Notes: generated by a model not told the origin, from the sequence alone. A DNA stretch of 64,000 nt from Rhizomucor pusillus (GCA_900175165.2 FWWN02000169.1:62001-126000); one strand, 5' to 3'; counted from the stretch's first letter, positions 12,515 to 23,912 are shown. Program-made: numbers and translations.

Positions 12515-12790
12515 AAAGTCACACCCTCACCACTTTCGCCTTAGAAACAGACGAGCACGCACTTTATCTTCATCACATGTGCATTTCTTGTTTTTTTCTT
12601 CTCCCAACCTATACACTTTTGTTTCCTCGTCCACTCGCGTTTTTCTTTTCTGTGCGTCTCTGCTGTTATCCATAGAACAACGAAATATATGTCTATCTTT
12701 TTGCAATCTGCAATGAACTATTCTTACTGTGACAAGCAAATGATGTTATTATTACTTTTCATTATTATTATATTATCAGAATTTCAGGTC

Positions 12791-15008
12791 TTAAAAGTTA
12801 AAATCGACATTAGACGTAGCTAGCTCTCTCTCAATTTCTTTCAAGAGTTCTGCATCCTCAGGCAGTATCTTTGATGATTGTTCGTTGTTAGGGCGTGGGA
12901 TTGGTGTAGGAGGAACAGCGTAGGAGGAATTGACGATGGTACTGGTGGATGGAGTGACAGGTTCGTTTGACGATAAAGAGCAGGTGGATACTTGAGACCT
13001 TCTTTTGGAGAGCGATAGCTGTTGCGCACTGTGGGATCCTCTAGGTCGCAAGAACATGTCAAGCTGATCGTCTTCGATAGCTTTCTGCAAATCTTCCAAT
13101 TGCTTTTTGGATAAAGGAAACCTTAGTAACCTTACCCTTCCCAGTATTGTTACTGCTACAACTCGCTTGATAACAACTTACCCCTCGGTATTCTCCACCT
13201 ACAAAGATTTGAGGCAAGTTCTTTTTCTGTCCGCCCATATTTTGCTGCTGCTTTCGCATGTGCTGGAGGGCAGGCTCGCTCTGAGCAACATCCACTGTTT
13301 GGAACTGGACCTGCCTAGTTGTAAGCGTCGTCTGTGCGATCTCCTGGTTTCTCTTGATGCTCGGGTTCGCAGAAACGCTAGTGATATACAGCTGGACAAG
13401 CGCTGGGTCCTTGGGTATAAGTTCCAAAGCTGCCATATTCTCGACGGGCCAGCGGATGACCTTGTTGCTAGCCGGCCCACCTGTTTTGCGAAGTGTTCTC
13501 ACCGGAGGCGTCGTTGTCTCGGGTACCGCTGCTGGCGCTGAAGCCTGGCCCAAAATCATGCTCTGGCGCTTGATATGATTCTGCAGCTCCTTCTGCTGGC
13601 CCTGCTTCATGGCTGAGCGCTGTTCTTGGTGCGATTTTTGCAAATGAGCGAGCTGTACCGTATGCTCGTGCTCAGACTGCTCAAATTCACGCAAGAGTTT
13701 CTCCACTTCGTCGTTCATGTCGCTCTTGGCCCGTTTTTCTGCATTCTCCAAGCGTTCTCGGAGCTGCTTCAGGTCCCGCTCATGCTTTAACTGAAGTTCC
13801 TGGATCGTCTGCGCTTGCTTTCGTTCCAGCGCCTTCATGGCTTTTTCTTGCGACTGCTTGAGCTCGTTCAGCGATTGCTGGTGCTGAACAAGCACTCGGT
13901 CCTTCTCTGCCATTTCTTTGGCGTGTGTCTGCAAAATAGCCTCGTGCTTTTGCTTTTGTACCTGGAAGGCAGCGGTAAGGGATATTATTATTGCATTAAT
14001 TTCACGAAAAACAAAAAAAGGGTATATGCATGTGCGAGAAAACGAACGAACCTCGAGCTGTTTGTTCAGTTCCTCCAGTTTCTGGATCATGAGCCGGTCG
14101 TTCTCCAGATCCATGGTCAACCGGTTGAGCCGTTTCTGGTCTGCCGTGCGCTGTGCTTCATCTTTAGGTTTTCTGTCTCGTCGATTTAACTGCGATCGGA
14201 GCACGGCCAGCTCCTTTTCTTTTTCGGCAAGTCTTTCAACCGCTTGCTCGTTCTAAATAAATCAAAAAGGAGGGGTTAGGAGGATTGGAGGGGCCCAAAA
14301 GGAGGAACACTTCTACTTGCCGCTTTTTTAAGCTCTTCCAACTGTTCTGTTACTTGTTCAAGTGCGGGCTTGACAGATTCGGCATCGTTCCGCAAAAGTT
14401 CCTGAAGCTGTTTGTCTTTATCACGAATCAATTCATCCTTCTCCGCAAGTCTTTTCTCGTGGTCGTCCTGCTCAATCCTTTGCAAAAGTTCCTGAATTTC
14501 CTTTTCTCGCTGTTTCAATTTCTCGTGCAAGTTTTGCTGATCATCATCGTTTGACGATGCTTGTTTCTTCGTCGATTCTAGCAGCTGCCTCAGCTCCTGA
14601 AGCTCGGCAGACTGACGTGCAATCACATCCAAATGTTCACTTTGCTACATAAAGTACAGATATGAAGTTACAAAAGAATACAAATTCTGGTTACATGTTT
14701 GTACCTACCTTTGACTTGAGCTCATTGTATTCTTGCCGTATCTGGGCTGCAGATGTCGAGTGAGAGCTAGCAATGCTGCCGGGTCTACCTGCCCGACCAT
14801 CGATGCCAGCAGCTGCTGTGGGTGCAGCTGTGTTTGGCGGGTTCAAATGATCGTTCACTTGAGATGCATATGTCGTTGTCTGTTGCTGCTGCTGTTGCTG
14901 GTATGGTTCCTGTGCTTGCTGTGTCGCTGCTGCGCTAGCTCCAGCTTTTTCTGAAACGGCAACTTGCTGTTTTCGCTTTGACTTTTTCCGGTTTCCAAAA
15001 CACGGCAT
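12791..15008 (-). CDS. Coiled-coil protein with C-terminal SH3BGR-type thioredoxin fold
   Basis: Five exons: 15008-14709, 14644 to about 14312, a third ending at a CTCGAG|gttcgt donor, a long fourth, and a last one after a gtaagt intron. The N-terminus (MPCFGNRKKSKRK) is basic and followed by Gln- and Ala/Pro-rich linkers. A long heptad-rich Glu/Lys/Gln coiled coil fills exons 2-4. The C-terminal part of exon 4 reads 'LVQLYITSVSANPSIKRNQ...' and 'LPQIFVGGEYRG', then 'LEDLQKAIEDDQLDMFLRP', which is the SH3BGR/glutaredoxin-like pattern. A Ser/Thr-rich tail follows. No CxxC active site is visible, as in other SH3BGR proteins. The cellular role is unknown; scaffold or tether is a guess from the coiled coil. 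Confidence 0.75.
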
Positions 15009-15466
15009 TGTGTAGTAGCAAGTAAAAGAAAGGGAAAACACCCTCGGACACCCTCTATATATTAAAGACATTGTCTGGAACAAAAAGTAAGGGGTGCTAC
15101 GCTGTATATACTCAGTCAAAGTGAGGGCAAGGACTTTACAGGGGGCTCTCTTGCTCTCTGTCTCTCTTTTTGTATGGACAGATACCGCTTTTGTTAGTAT
15201 TTCAGGCCTTTTCTGTGGGGGACGCAGCAGGTTTCTTGTTCATCCTGGTAGTCTGCGCAAACGATCGATAAGACGATCTTCGTTCTAGACAGATACAGAC
15301 AACTTCTGGTAGCAAGTTGCTAACCATTGTGAGACATGAACCCGCATACGCAGGAAGGAACCTGCTTTTCATTTATGTAGAATAAGTTGATAAAAATGCA
15401 CCATTGCTTGTTTGTGAGGCTGCTGGTTTTCTCATTCAAGGTAAGGTAGCAGGATCATGCTTAGTA
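15009..15466. other. Intergenic region upstream of the coiled-coil gene
   Basis: A TATA-like stretch near 15053-15063 could serve the minus-strand coiled-coil gene. Beyond that, short open frames only. Confidence 0.35.
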
Positions 15467-15622
15467 TACTGTATTTCCGAAAAATAAAGTCGCGTTTTGC
15501 AGATGCATTTGGCGGACTTGCGAAGCTAAACATGACGCTAATAAACAAACCTATCTAGAAATGTGACAAAGCCATGCCCAGCTCCTCCCGCCAAGTGCAT
15601 GCAAGCCGCGGTGCATAGTTCA

Positions 15623-15722
15623 NNNNNNNNNNNNNNNNNNNNNNNNNNNNNNNNNNNNNNNNNNNNNNNNNNNNNNNNNNNNNNNNNNNNNNNNNNNNNN
15701 NNNNNNNNNNNNNNNNNNNNNN
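15623..15722. other. Assembly gap (100 N)
   Basis: Exactly 100 N, the conventional size for a gap of unknown length, inside the 3' flank of the transposon copy. The real distance across it is unknown. Confidence 0.98.
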
Positions 15723-15757
15723 CTGTCGTATGCCATCGACTTATTGTGACACCCACA

Positions 15758-16985
15758 TCACAAGTGCTCTCTGTTGCGACATTTATCAAAGCATTTATGA
15801 GAGTGCGAGACAAACCTTTCGAAATCGCTCAAACTTATACGATTCCATGCTTCATTAATTCTGGTCGTGAGTGTCTCCTTCTCCAAGACTCTACTGCGCT
15901 TGACTTTGCTCTTGGCTACCGACCAGAACTGCTCAATAGGGTTGAGCTCAGGAGAATAAGACGGAGGATAGGCATACCAATAACCACGTGACATGATGTA
16001 CTTGGCTATGTCGTTAGACGTATGGATGGGAGCATTATCCATTACGAGGTAGTGGTCCTTCATGTGCGGATACCAGTCCATCTCATCCATTGTGACCTTC
16101 AAGAAGCTTAGGTAATGACCTGTTACTGTCCCTGTGCTCATAAGACCAGCACAGCCTCCTCGCTTTCTCTTGGCAGGCGACTGTGGCAATCTCAGGCTGC
16201 AGTTAATTAGACCTGAGGCAGAGATCGCGCCCAAAATGGTGGTTGTCTGCGCTCGTGTTTCGAGCACCGTGACTATTGCAGGCGAACCTTCCTTTGACCA
16301 GGCCATACTGCGCTTCATGTTGACATGGAAGGCAGACTCATCCAGGAAGACACAATCAGTTCTAAGGTCCAGTCAAGACGCTCTTGAATCTTGGCCCCGC
16401 TGTTCCTGTCTGCAGGCTGAAACCGGGTCTTCAGTTATGTGACAGATTGCACTGCGTCCTCACAAAGTCATAAATGATACTCTTAGAGACTTTGAGCCCT
16501 TTAAACCTCTGAAGCAGTCGCTCCATCAATTGCTCCAAGACAACCGAAGGGTTCTCATCGACGTACTCTAGAATGATCTTATGCTCTTCACCAAGGATAC
16601 GCGGACGACCATTCTTCTTACGCTTCGCGAATATGCTATCCGGATTCACCTTATACTGTTTGGCCCATCTTTGAGCTGTACGGACATGGATACCTAACTG
16701 TATCTGACTTTGTCCTGATCCGTGTAGAGCGTGTACACTCGCTTGATCGACGCTTCTCTCATGCGAACGTCCACATCCTTTTTTACGTCATCAGTCTGCA
16801 TGGCGTCTGATCGGCCATCGCTCTCGCGAGTTCGATTACGCAAATACTGCGTGTATGAACTTAGCGTTTCAAGAGCATATTGCTCCTCGTCGACGACGTA
16901 GTTCATGGGCTCAGGTCTGCCGTATTCGTCAACAGCATTGCCTTGCCCATCTTCATAACAAAAACTGGATGCTCATCTTTTAATC
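15758..16985 (-). pseudogene. Tc1/mariner transposase pseudogene
   Basis: The catalytic C-terminal part (16318-15758) is intact and shows the family hallmarks: VMDNAPIHTSNDI with the second Asp, then PPYSPELNPIEQFW-type wording (seen as PSYSPELNPIEQFWSVAK) with the final Glu. The first Asp lies in CVFLDESAFHVN in another frame just upstream. The helix-turn-helix part (IHVRTAQRWAKQY, GRPRILGEEHK) is 16680-16431 in yet another frame, and the N-terminal YEDGQGN...VVDEEQYALE segment is near 16960-16700. At least three frameshifts plus a stop separate these pieces, so the copy is not functional. Compared with copy 2, it has one extra base near the start. Confidence 0.8.
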
Positions 16986-17997
16986 TGAAATTTCAACCGT
17001 ACGATGTGGCAGGAAGGAGGAAAGCTCGGCTAACAATGTTTACATGCTTTACATACTCTTGGAGGTGCTAAGCTTTGTACCACAATATCTCCGGAAGATG
17101 CGACATCCACACTTGGGAGAAAGTAATTTATGGAAAGAGTGTATTTCAATGTCGTTTGCCATATTGTTCAGTACAGTCCTCACGTGATACTTATCCCAGG
17201 AAAGTCAGCTGGAACGTCAGTGCTACATTTGTGGACAACCAAGAGACTTCCACATTGGATTTCTGAATTATCAAAATGGATAAGAGAAGCTGTGACTGCT
17301 AGCAGAGTGATACAATGTAGAGCCAAGGATCCTGCCATTGTATATGGCATGCTTTAAACTGAAGATATTCAAAGTGTCTCCTGGCTCTTATAGACTGATC
17401 CGAATCGGGAAAGCCTTGAATGTCAAGTTGCTGCCAGTACATATTATGTACTAGGGACATGCAGCTTAGCGAGAAAGATGTGAAGTTATGGCAAACGATT
17501 TGTTTGCGCACTAGGAAATACTGACACAAAGTTCGATTTTCATGTTGCAAATCAATAGCTGGCTACAATGGATTCACCGTGACAAAAGCTGTTTATCGAG
17601 AAACACTATGCAAACATAGATGGGCCTTCGGAAGATAATTATCTTGACAGCAGTGCTTAAACTCTTTTTCATATCGATAGAGCAAGAGCGCCCTTGGCAA
17701 CGGTAACAGAAATTGTCTTGACGTTGCAAAAGTACATCTCATCCTAAGAAAATAACGAAATTTATGAGTGTAGGATAGAGAGTAATGACCTAGTTAACGC
17801 GATAAAGGGAGCAACCAGCAGTTATCGATAGCTTGGCCATGATCAGAAGAGCCTAGCGAGTGACGGGCTAACGGTATTGTTGTTTGAATAATGGTTGGCT
17901 CTGGATCAAACAAGACTATTTGATACGCCGACCAAGGAGTTCAAGCTTGGCACTCGACTCTTTCAAGTATCCGGATAAAGGGTTGATTTCTCGCGGA
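16986..17997. other. Region between transposon copy 1 and VPS24
   Basis: AT-rich with small open frames on both strands (largest about 80 codons) that match nothing I recognise. It probably holds transposon remains and the VPS24 promoter. Confidence 0.4.
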
Positions 17998-18805
17998 ATG
18001 GCTAGTGCAATCACAAACATTCAGCGGTTTTTTGGCAAAAAGACACCTGAAGAACTGGTATGTACATGGTTCGCAGTTAGAGGTTGCGTTGGCGGGATGC
18101 TGACATTGGGCCCGTTTGAAAAGGTAAAGAAGTGGCGGCAGGAGATTCGAAGTCAACAACGAGCGATACAGCGACAGATACAAGCCATTGATGTGGAGGA
18201 AGCCAAAGTGAAAAAGTCTATCAAGCAGGTGGCGAAGAAAGGCGACACAAAGATCTGTAAAATGCTTGCGAAAGAATTGATACGGTCACAGCGGCATAAG
18301 AACAGACTGTACACAAGCAAAGCACAGTTGGAATCGATAAGAATGCAACTAGAGCATCAACTAGGTATATCCATAAGAACTTTTGTTGAAAAGTGGAAGC
18401 ATGTCCGTTGCTAATTGGATAACTTGCATCGCATGTATAGCAACGCTGAGGGTAGCAGGAACGCTGCAAAAGAGCGGTGAAGTCATGAGACTTGTCAACC
18501 AGCTCGTGAAACTACCGGAAATATCACAATCCATGCAGCAGCTCTCTATGGAAATGACAAAAGCTGGATTAATGGATGAGATGATCGAAGATACAATGGA
18601 AATGATGGACGACGAGGACTTGGAGGAGGAAGCAGACGAAGAAGTCAACAATGTGCTGTATCAGATCACTGACGGACTGCTCGGCGAAGCTGGACCTGTC
18701 GGCCCTGCATTGGAGAAGAACCAGGTTACTATCGAAGAATCTGAAGAAGAAGAGGGACCAGAGCTGGATATGATGCAAAAGCGTTTACAGGCCCTGAAGG
18801 GCTGA
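17998..18805 (+). CDS. VPS24: ESCRT-III subunit VPS24 / CHMP3
   Basis: ESCRT-III subunit that polymerises with Snf7 and Vps2 on endosomes to sort cargo into multivesicular bodies. Exons 17998-18057, 18124-18364 and 18441-18805 give 221 residues, the usual Snf7-family length. The basic N-terminal half (KKWRQEIRSQQRAIQRQI, EEAKVKKSIKQVAKKGD, LAKELIRSQRHKNRLYTSKAQL) and acidic C-terminal half (MEDTMEM-like MIEDTMEMMDDEDLEEEADEEV) are as in CHMP3. A C-terminal MIM-like helix, LDMMQKRLQALKG, ends the protein. The first intron (18058-18123) is 66 bases with no stop in frame, so retention would add 22 residues; splicing there gives the family wording EELVKKWR. Confidence 0.93.
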
Positions 18806-18887
18806 TTGCCAGCCATTCCAAGATACCAGTATACCAATCTCCCTCTGCCCCACCTTCCCTCGTTCCTTTGCCTTTTATATAATACAA

Positions 18888-19330
18888 TACACTCTTTCCA
18901 GAAAGTAATGTCGCCCCCAGTGAAAATTGGTGTCGCCTTGTCAAAATCAAATTTGCGTTTCCCAAAAATAAGATGTCGCATAGCCAGAAAGTCTTGTCCA
19001 CAAGTTGGCACTCTGAGGACTATATAAATAGGTGAGCGTTTCGGCTTACGTCTTTCTTCTTTCCGCCATTTCGTACACTCAAAAGTACCACACCGAAGCA
19101 CACATTTCAAAATGGATAACCAGTTCTTCTATGAAGATGGGCAAGGCAACTTCGTTAACGAGCATGGCTGGCCTAAGCCCGTGGACTCCGTAGTCGACGA
19201 GGAGTTATATGCTATTGAGACTGTGAGCTCTCACACACAGTACTTGCAGAGTATATCTCACAAGAGTAAGTGCGAGTCCATTGTGCAGGACCTGGTAAAC
19301 TTTGATGCTTTAGCGTGATGCCACATGTAA
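18888..19330 (+). mobile_element. Tc1/mariner-type element fragment, copy 2 (5' end)
   Basis: Begins with a terminus-like motif (18888-18915) that matches the end of copy 1 at 20 of 28 positions, and repeats a similar block (CCAAAAATAA..GTCGC) at about 18961-18979. A TATA-type stretch (TATATAAATA, 19021-19030) and a leader precede the transposase start at 19112. Sequence after about 19320 no longer resembles a transposase, so this is a 5' fragment. Confidence 0.6.
19112..19318 (+). pseudogene. Truncated Tc1/mariner transposase N-terminus
   Basis: A 68-codon frame whose first part (YEDGQGN, then VVDEELYAIET and SSHTQYL) parallels the N-terminal segment of copy 1 (YEDGQGN, VVDEEQYALET, SSYTQYL). 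It diverges after about 45 codons and stops. No helix-turn-helix or DDE domain follows, so it is a truncated fragment. Confidence 0.65.
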
Positions 19331-19479
19331 AAAGGACCTCCTCCGTCTAACAACGAAAACTGTGATTTTTCGATGAATCAACTGATTGACAACATTGATG
19401 ATATGACATCGATACAATTACAAATATTGATTGATGATAAAAAGAACACAAAAGTGATCTAAATATCCTCCTCCATAAG

Positions 19480-20285
19480 CCGGAGAAGCTCGAGTTCTTC
19501 TTCCTGCAGTTGTCGTCGTCGTTGTTGCTGCTGTACCCATTGCTGCCTGCTAGGCCGGCCCTAGCGCTGTGTTATGTATATTTCAGCTCTTTGTTTCCGA
19601 ACTCTGCGTGCTATATTAGTTACTTGCCCCTCTACGCCCTCGTCCGCGTCCGCGGCCTCTGCCCCTTGTTACAAATTGCTGTGAGTTAAATGAAATAAAT
19701 ATATTGCGTTGGATGGTATAGAAGACAGGATGCCTTTATAAAATTTTCGCTGCTGTTTCATGGTTTGATTCGCTGATAGTGTTATTGGTTGAAATGACGA
19801 CGATGTTATGAAAGCGGTAGTGATAATGATGAATTTACCACTCGCTATCTTGTCGCTTTATATACTCGTAATAAGTGCGTCACTCCCACACTGGTATGTT
19901 CTATCTGGGCGCGAGTAATACATTTAGCCATATTTGCATAGATGCTGAAATATGGTTTGATGAGCATGCAAGTCATCCAATCCTTACAGATCAAAAAGAA
20001 TACATACCGTTTGTGGATTCCATACAGCATCGCTTCATAGTACGCCAAAGTCAGGGAAGGCACTCGACTTGCATTTGAAACCTTGTCACACCATCCGAAG
20101 GAGCCTTGTAAAGTTATGGAAATCGTGATGACCTCTACTGGTGCGCCGCGGTTCTCTCCTGTCAAAGACGCTAATGAAGTAGAAGTAGAAGGATTGTCCC
20201 GTTCCTTTAGGAGAGCAATCAATTCTTGTTCTTTTGCTTCGTCGCGGTAAATATTTGTGACAATTGTCTTTTCTGGGTACAGCAT
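19480..20285 (-). CDS. Unresolved small minus-strand gene (hypothetical)
   Basis: A minus-strand frame opens with ATG at 20285 and reads about 95 codons (MLYPEKTIVTNIYRDEAKEQ...) to a candidate gtatgt donor near 20009. A plausible acceptor (atttcag near 19957) continues in frame for some 35 codons to a TAG. Further downstream on the same strand, 19675-19620 encodes an Arg-Gly run (RGRGRGRGRGRR) and 19560-19462 a Gln/Arg/Glu-rich stretch ending LLRLMEEDI and TAG. I could not join these with consistent splice phases. I do not recognise the family. It may be one gene, two genes, or partly noncoding. Confidence 0.3.
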
Positions 20286-20917
20286 GTTGTGTGACTTCCC
20301 AAGTGCTATGAATTACAGATCGTTAAAGGAGATTCATTGATTGTTCGATCTGCCGAGCTTTTGGCATAGTCGGAGTATCGAAAAAGGAAACTAGAATTTG
20401 CTGCAAGTGGTTTCCGGGTTGTTCATTACTGATATTTCCTAGGACTAGTCACAGGCGTCGTCTTCCACGCCGCAAGGGCGAGAACATGCGCCATGCCGAC
20501 TAAAGCCAATATTTTCCAATATTTGTGGGCTTTTGCTAACGATAAAAAATTTTTAGATATTGGCGACGTCAGATGGCGGAAGTATTTTAAAATATGCGTC
20601 TTTTGTATGATGGAGGCGAGCTTGCACCGAATGCCTGGAGAAGCGTTTCTCGCAATATTTGGGCATTGATTAGCAAGCTTACATTCATTGCTCAATCGTC
20701 TCCTACTTTGAAATTACTATACAGTAGTCTGCATGAATAAGGTTGCCGGCCTATTTGGGCATTTCGGCCAATCGCGAATTTTCGGTGAGATTTGACGGTC
20801 TAACGGAAGTTTAGGGGGACTTTTACTCTGAAGGAATCTTTGACAAAACTATATAAAATAGAGTCCAATTTTCTCTGTTTCTCTTCTACTTCTTTGTTGT
20901 TTTCGTTTTTATATATC
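20286..20917 (+). promoter_or_regulatory. Intergenic region; promoter of the aldo-keto reductase (TATA 20852-20857)
   Basis: TATAAA at 20852-20857 lies about 60 bases before the ATG, followed by a pyrimidine-rich leader. Upstream, several ATATTT/AATATTT words recur (about 20508-20660) without a clear ordered repeat. Confidence 0.45.
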
Positions 20918-22324
20918 ATGTCTCTCGGTCGTACCTACAGTAAGCAATCTTGGCGGTCGCGTCCTATGTGTTTGTTACAGAGCTAGCAGTCTAATCCTTT
21001 AATCGCGTACTTCAACAGCTCTGAACACTGGCGCCAAAATCCCAACAGTTGGTACGTACGAGGCTTCTCCAGAAAACGGAAAAGTTAGCGTGTTATTGGC
21101 TAACGCTAGAGTCAACTGAGGTCTCGGTACCTGGCTCTCTAAGCCCGATGAGGTTCGCAAAGCCGTGCTCTGCGCACTCCAGACTGGTAAGTGATGTGCA
21201 AGCCCAGTATCTCATCTTAGCATGCGAACCTGGGAATAGGCTACCGCCACCTTGACTGTGCTTACGTATACAGCAATGAGGATGAAGTCGCCCAGGGTAT
21301 CAAGGAGTCTGGTGTCCCTCGCGACCAGCTTTTCATCACTTCTAAAGTAGATAAATTATCCGGAAGTCGTACCGACCCATTACTGACCGTTGCTATGTAG
21401 CTCTGGAACACCCACCACCGTCCTGAATACATCAAGGCTGGCGTCAAGGCCTCCCTCAAGGCTCTCGGTCTCGAGTATCTTGATTTATACTTAATTCATT
21501 GGCCGGTGTCTTTTACTGTAAGCCGACGATGCAGTAAAGATGATAACGGAAATGAAGAGGATGAATCTGCTGGATGGTTTCTCACATTGATTATATGTAG
21601 CCTGCCTTCAAGCCTGAGGATACTCCGACTGTTCCCACCAAGGAGGACCTCTTCCCTCAGTACGTACAGTGAAAAAGCTTCCATGAACTTTAGGCGCATG
21701 GCATTAACTACATTGTGTGTGTAAAAGGAAGGAAGGCAAGGTTGCCGTTGAGGAAGTGGATTTGACTGCCACCTGGAAGGCTATGGAAAAATTGGTTGAT
21801 GAAGGTCTCGTCAAGGCCATTGGTAAGTTATCTGCTCAAGTACGAACCAGTTATTCAGAGGGTTCACAACACTGTGTTCAACAGGTGTCTCCAACTTTAA
21901 CATCCCCAAGCTTCAGCACATTTTGAACAACTGCCGCATCCGACCTGCTGCTAACCAAGTCGAGTTGCACCCTGGTCTCCTCCAGCCCGAGCTTTTGGAA
22001 TTCTGCAACAAGGAAAACATCCACGTCACTGCGTACTCTCCACTTGGAAACAACATTTACGGCAAGGAGCGTATCGTTGACGATCCCGTTATCGTTAACA
22101 TTGCCAAGAAGCTCAACAAGACTCCTGCCCAAGTCTGCATTGCCTTTGCTGCCCAGCGCGGTGTCTCAGTCATCCCCAAGAGCGTCACGCCTTCCCGTAT
22201 CCAGGAGAACTTCCAAGACTTCATTTTGGAAAAGGAAGACTTTGACGCTGTAGCAAGCTTGGGTGCCCGCAACATCCGTTACAACGACCCCGGTACCGAA
22301 GAATGGAACGTTACTATTTTCTAA
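20918..22324 (+). CDS. Aldo-keto reductase
   Basis: NADPH-dependent aldo-keto reductase (AKR superfamily TIM barrel), cytosolic, of about 310 residues over eight exons. The catalytic tetrad is visible: Asp and Tyr in [17 protein letters not shown], Lys in LFITSKLWNTHH, His in [10 protein letters not shown]. The cofactor end shows [33 protein letters not shown] and the NADP-binding [13 protein letters not shown]. Introns are dense in the 5' half, and the last exon (21894 on) carries nearly half of the protein. The substrate cannot be told; relatives include xylose, glycerol and glyceraldehyde reductases. C-rich codon use suggests high expression. Confidence 0.93.
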
Positions 22325-22587
22325 GTAAACAGATGAGATATATGTCATGATTGTTCCCTTCTTCCCGTATGATGTAATATACTTTCCTAATAAAAATGCT
22401 GCTATTTGCTCTGTATGAAAAAGTTTTCCTTTGATCCGATCCAAAACTTTTTTCTGCTGGTGCTGCACTATCCATTTTCGGAGTTGGCTGTGCTACAACA
22501 ACCGGCGCCTGCTGGCTGGGGAAAGGGCGGCAGCGGCGGCGGGAAAGGGCCCTCCTTTTCTTCCCTTCCTTGTACGCCCTATTGCAA

Positions 22588-23912
22588 ATGCTGCAACATT
22601 TCGGCGCTTTTGTAGAATATTGGTCGTTTGACTTTCCATACGAGACCGACTTTACGGATTCTTTGGGAGGATCATGGTAATAGCTTATTAAGTTTACAGT
22701 TTTTATTTTTCGTTGTAGACAATGTAAGCTTAGCCACTGAACCATCAAAAACTTAAATTAACAAAGGTACATCTCGCCAACGCACCATGCTGTAGAAATC
22801 TTGACGCTGGCGCCGCTCTATGTGGGATTGACGCTCTGGTTCGGCTATCGTGCCCTGTATAAAAAGTAACGTTTGATCATCTTCACCACCCCTATCTGTC
22901 TCAAACTTGATGTTAACCAATACAAACAACCATCAACACTTCATCTGATTGCCCAACGTATTAGCGTACGAGCATATCGCCGGTTGACGACGAACGCTCC
23001 GCGACCCAGTCCCTCACTTACGGAAACGATCCTCCTTCTGCTCATGACTGCATCGTTTGCAACCACCGTCATCCACAAAGCCGCAAACAACACGTTGTTG
23101 TTTTTAATGCAGGTAACCAACTTCCATTGTTTATACTTTGCCAAAACAAAAAAAAGTTCCTAGAACATTTCTTTGACTCTTAGCCGTGCCACGCGAGTGC
23201 CGTCCTGTTAATTCTCGTGATGAGCTGGCCTGATCACAAGTATCCTATGATCCCACACACTCTATTTAATATTTACTTGCATACCCTGTGGGGTGCCATT
23301 TTGGCCTTGATTTGGCCGGATTTGAGAGATCACGACATGTTGGGCGAAGTGTCCAATTTTTTCCTAGGCAAGTATTACACTGCAATGTCACAACAACAAT
23401 AGCAACTCCCTGTCCTTGCCGGGCAGCACCACCATCTCTGCCACATACACAGATTCCCCTGTTGTGGACCGGATCTGTTGGCTGATCGCACACCCACTGT
23501 AGAACATACCCTGGTGCTAGTGCTCCCATTCTACTTGATCACCACCAAACGGTACACGGTCTTACCTGCATCGCTCGATATGGCCCTCTTGAGCTTCTTC
23601 CTATATGCCGCATATCACAGCCCGATGCTGCATGTCCTGTCATTGTACTCTGGATTCAACCTCAATTACGTTCTTGTGCCACCAGCATGTAAGTTTAATG
23701 GCTGCAACAAACGGAGCTGTCAAGTGATATGGCTGACTGATGCATATAATATCGACCGCTACTCAGTGCAATTCCTTATTGCAGCAGGCGTCTGGTATCG
23801 TTTCATTATGTACATGACTGCGTTGGTCATGATGTTTCTCACTCGATATATCCTCGTTGGTTCCTGGCTACTCCTTGTCCAACGCCAGGAGAAGAATAAA
23901 AAGCAAGCCTAA
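22588..23912 (+). CDS. TMEM164-family multipass membrane protein
   Basis: Six exons (22588-22676, 22767-22865, 22965-23112, 23184-23367, 23503-23688, 23785-23912) encode 277 residues with several hydrophobic helices. Its order of motifs follows animal TMEM164: EYWSFDFPYE near the start, the PCH motif (LMQ-PCHASAVLLIL), an EHTLVLVLPFYL helix, AYHSPMLHVLSLYSGFNLNYVLVPP, then SGVWYRF. Human TMEM164 has been reported as an acyltransferase that makes ether-linked polyunsaturated phosphatidylethanolamines; conservation of the Cys and His supports a related activity, but this is inference. The fourth intron begins GCAAGT, not GT (23368), and only that junction gives the family wording FFLEHTLVLV. 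Confidence 0.8.

Larger units (their letters stand above)
15467..16985 (-). mobile_element. Decayed Tc1/mariner-type element, copy 1
   Basis: Contains a broken DDE transposase on the minus strand and an assembly gap. At 15467-15494 the left end carries a 28-base motif starting TAC, with TTTCC and GTCGC blocks, that matches 20 of 28 ungapped positions at the 5' end of copy 2 (18888-18915), so both look like terminal inverted repeats ending in a TA target. No matching right terminus is visible near 17000, so that end is degenerate or lost. Confidence 0.7.

Noticed and set aside
20480..20680. Recurring AATATTT words that looked like a tandem repeat
   Set aside because: Spacing and flanks differ each time; consistent with AT-rich promoter sequence.
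22314..22748. 144-codon minus-strand frame after the aldo-keto reductase
   Set aside because: Overlaps the 3' flank and the first TMEM164-like exon on the other strand; no start context, motif or splice support.
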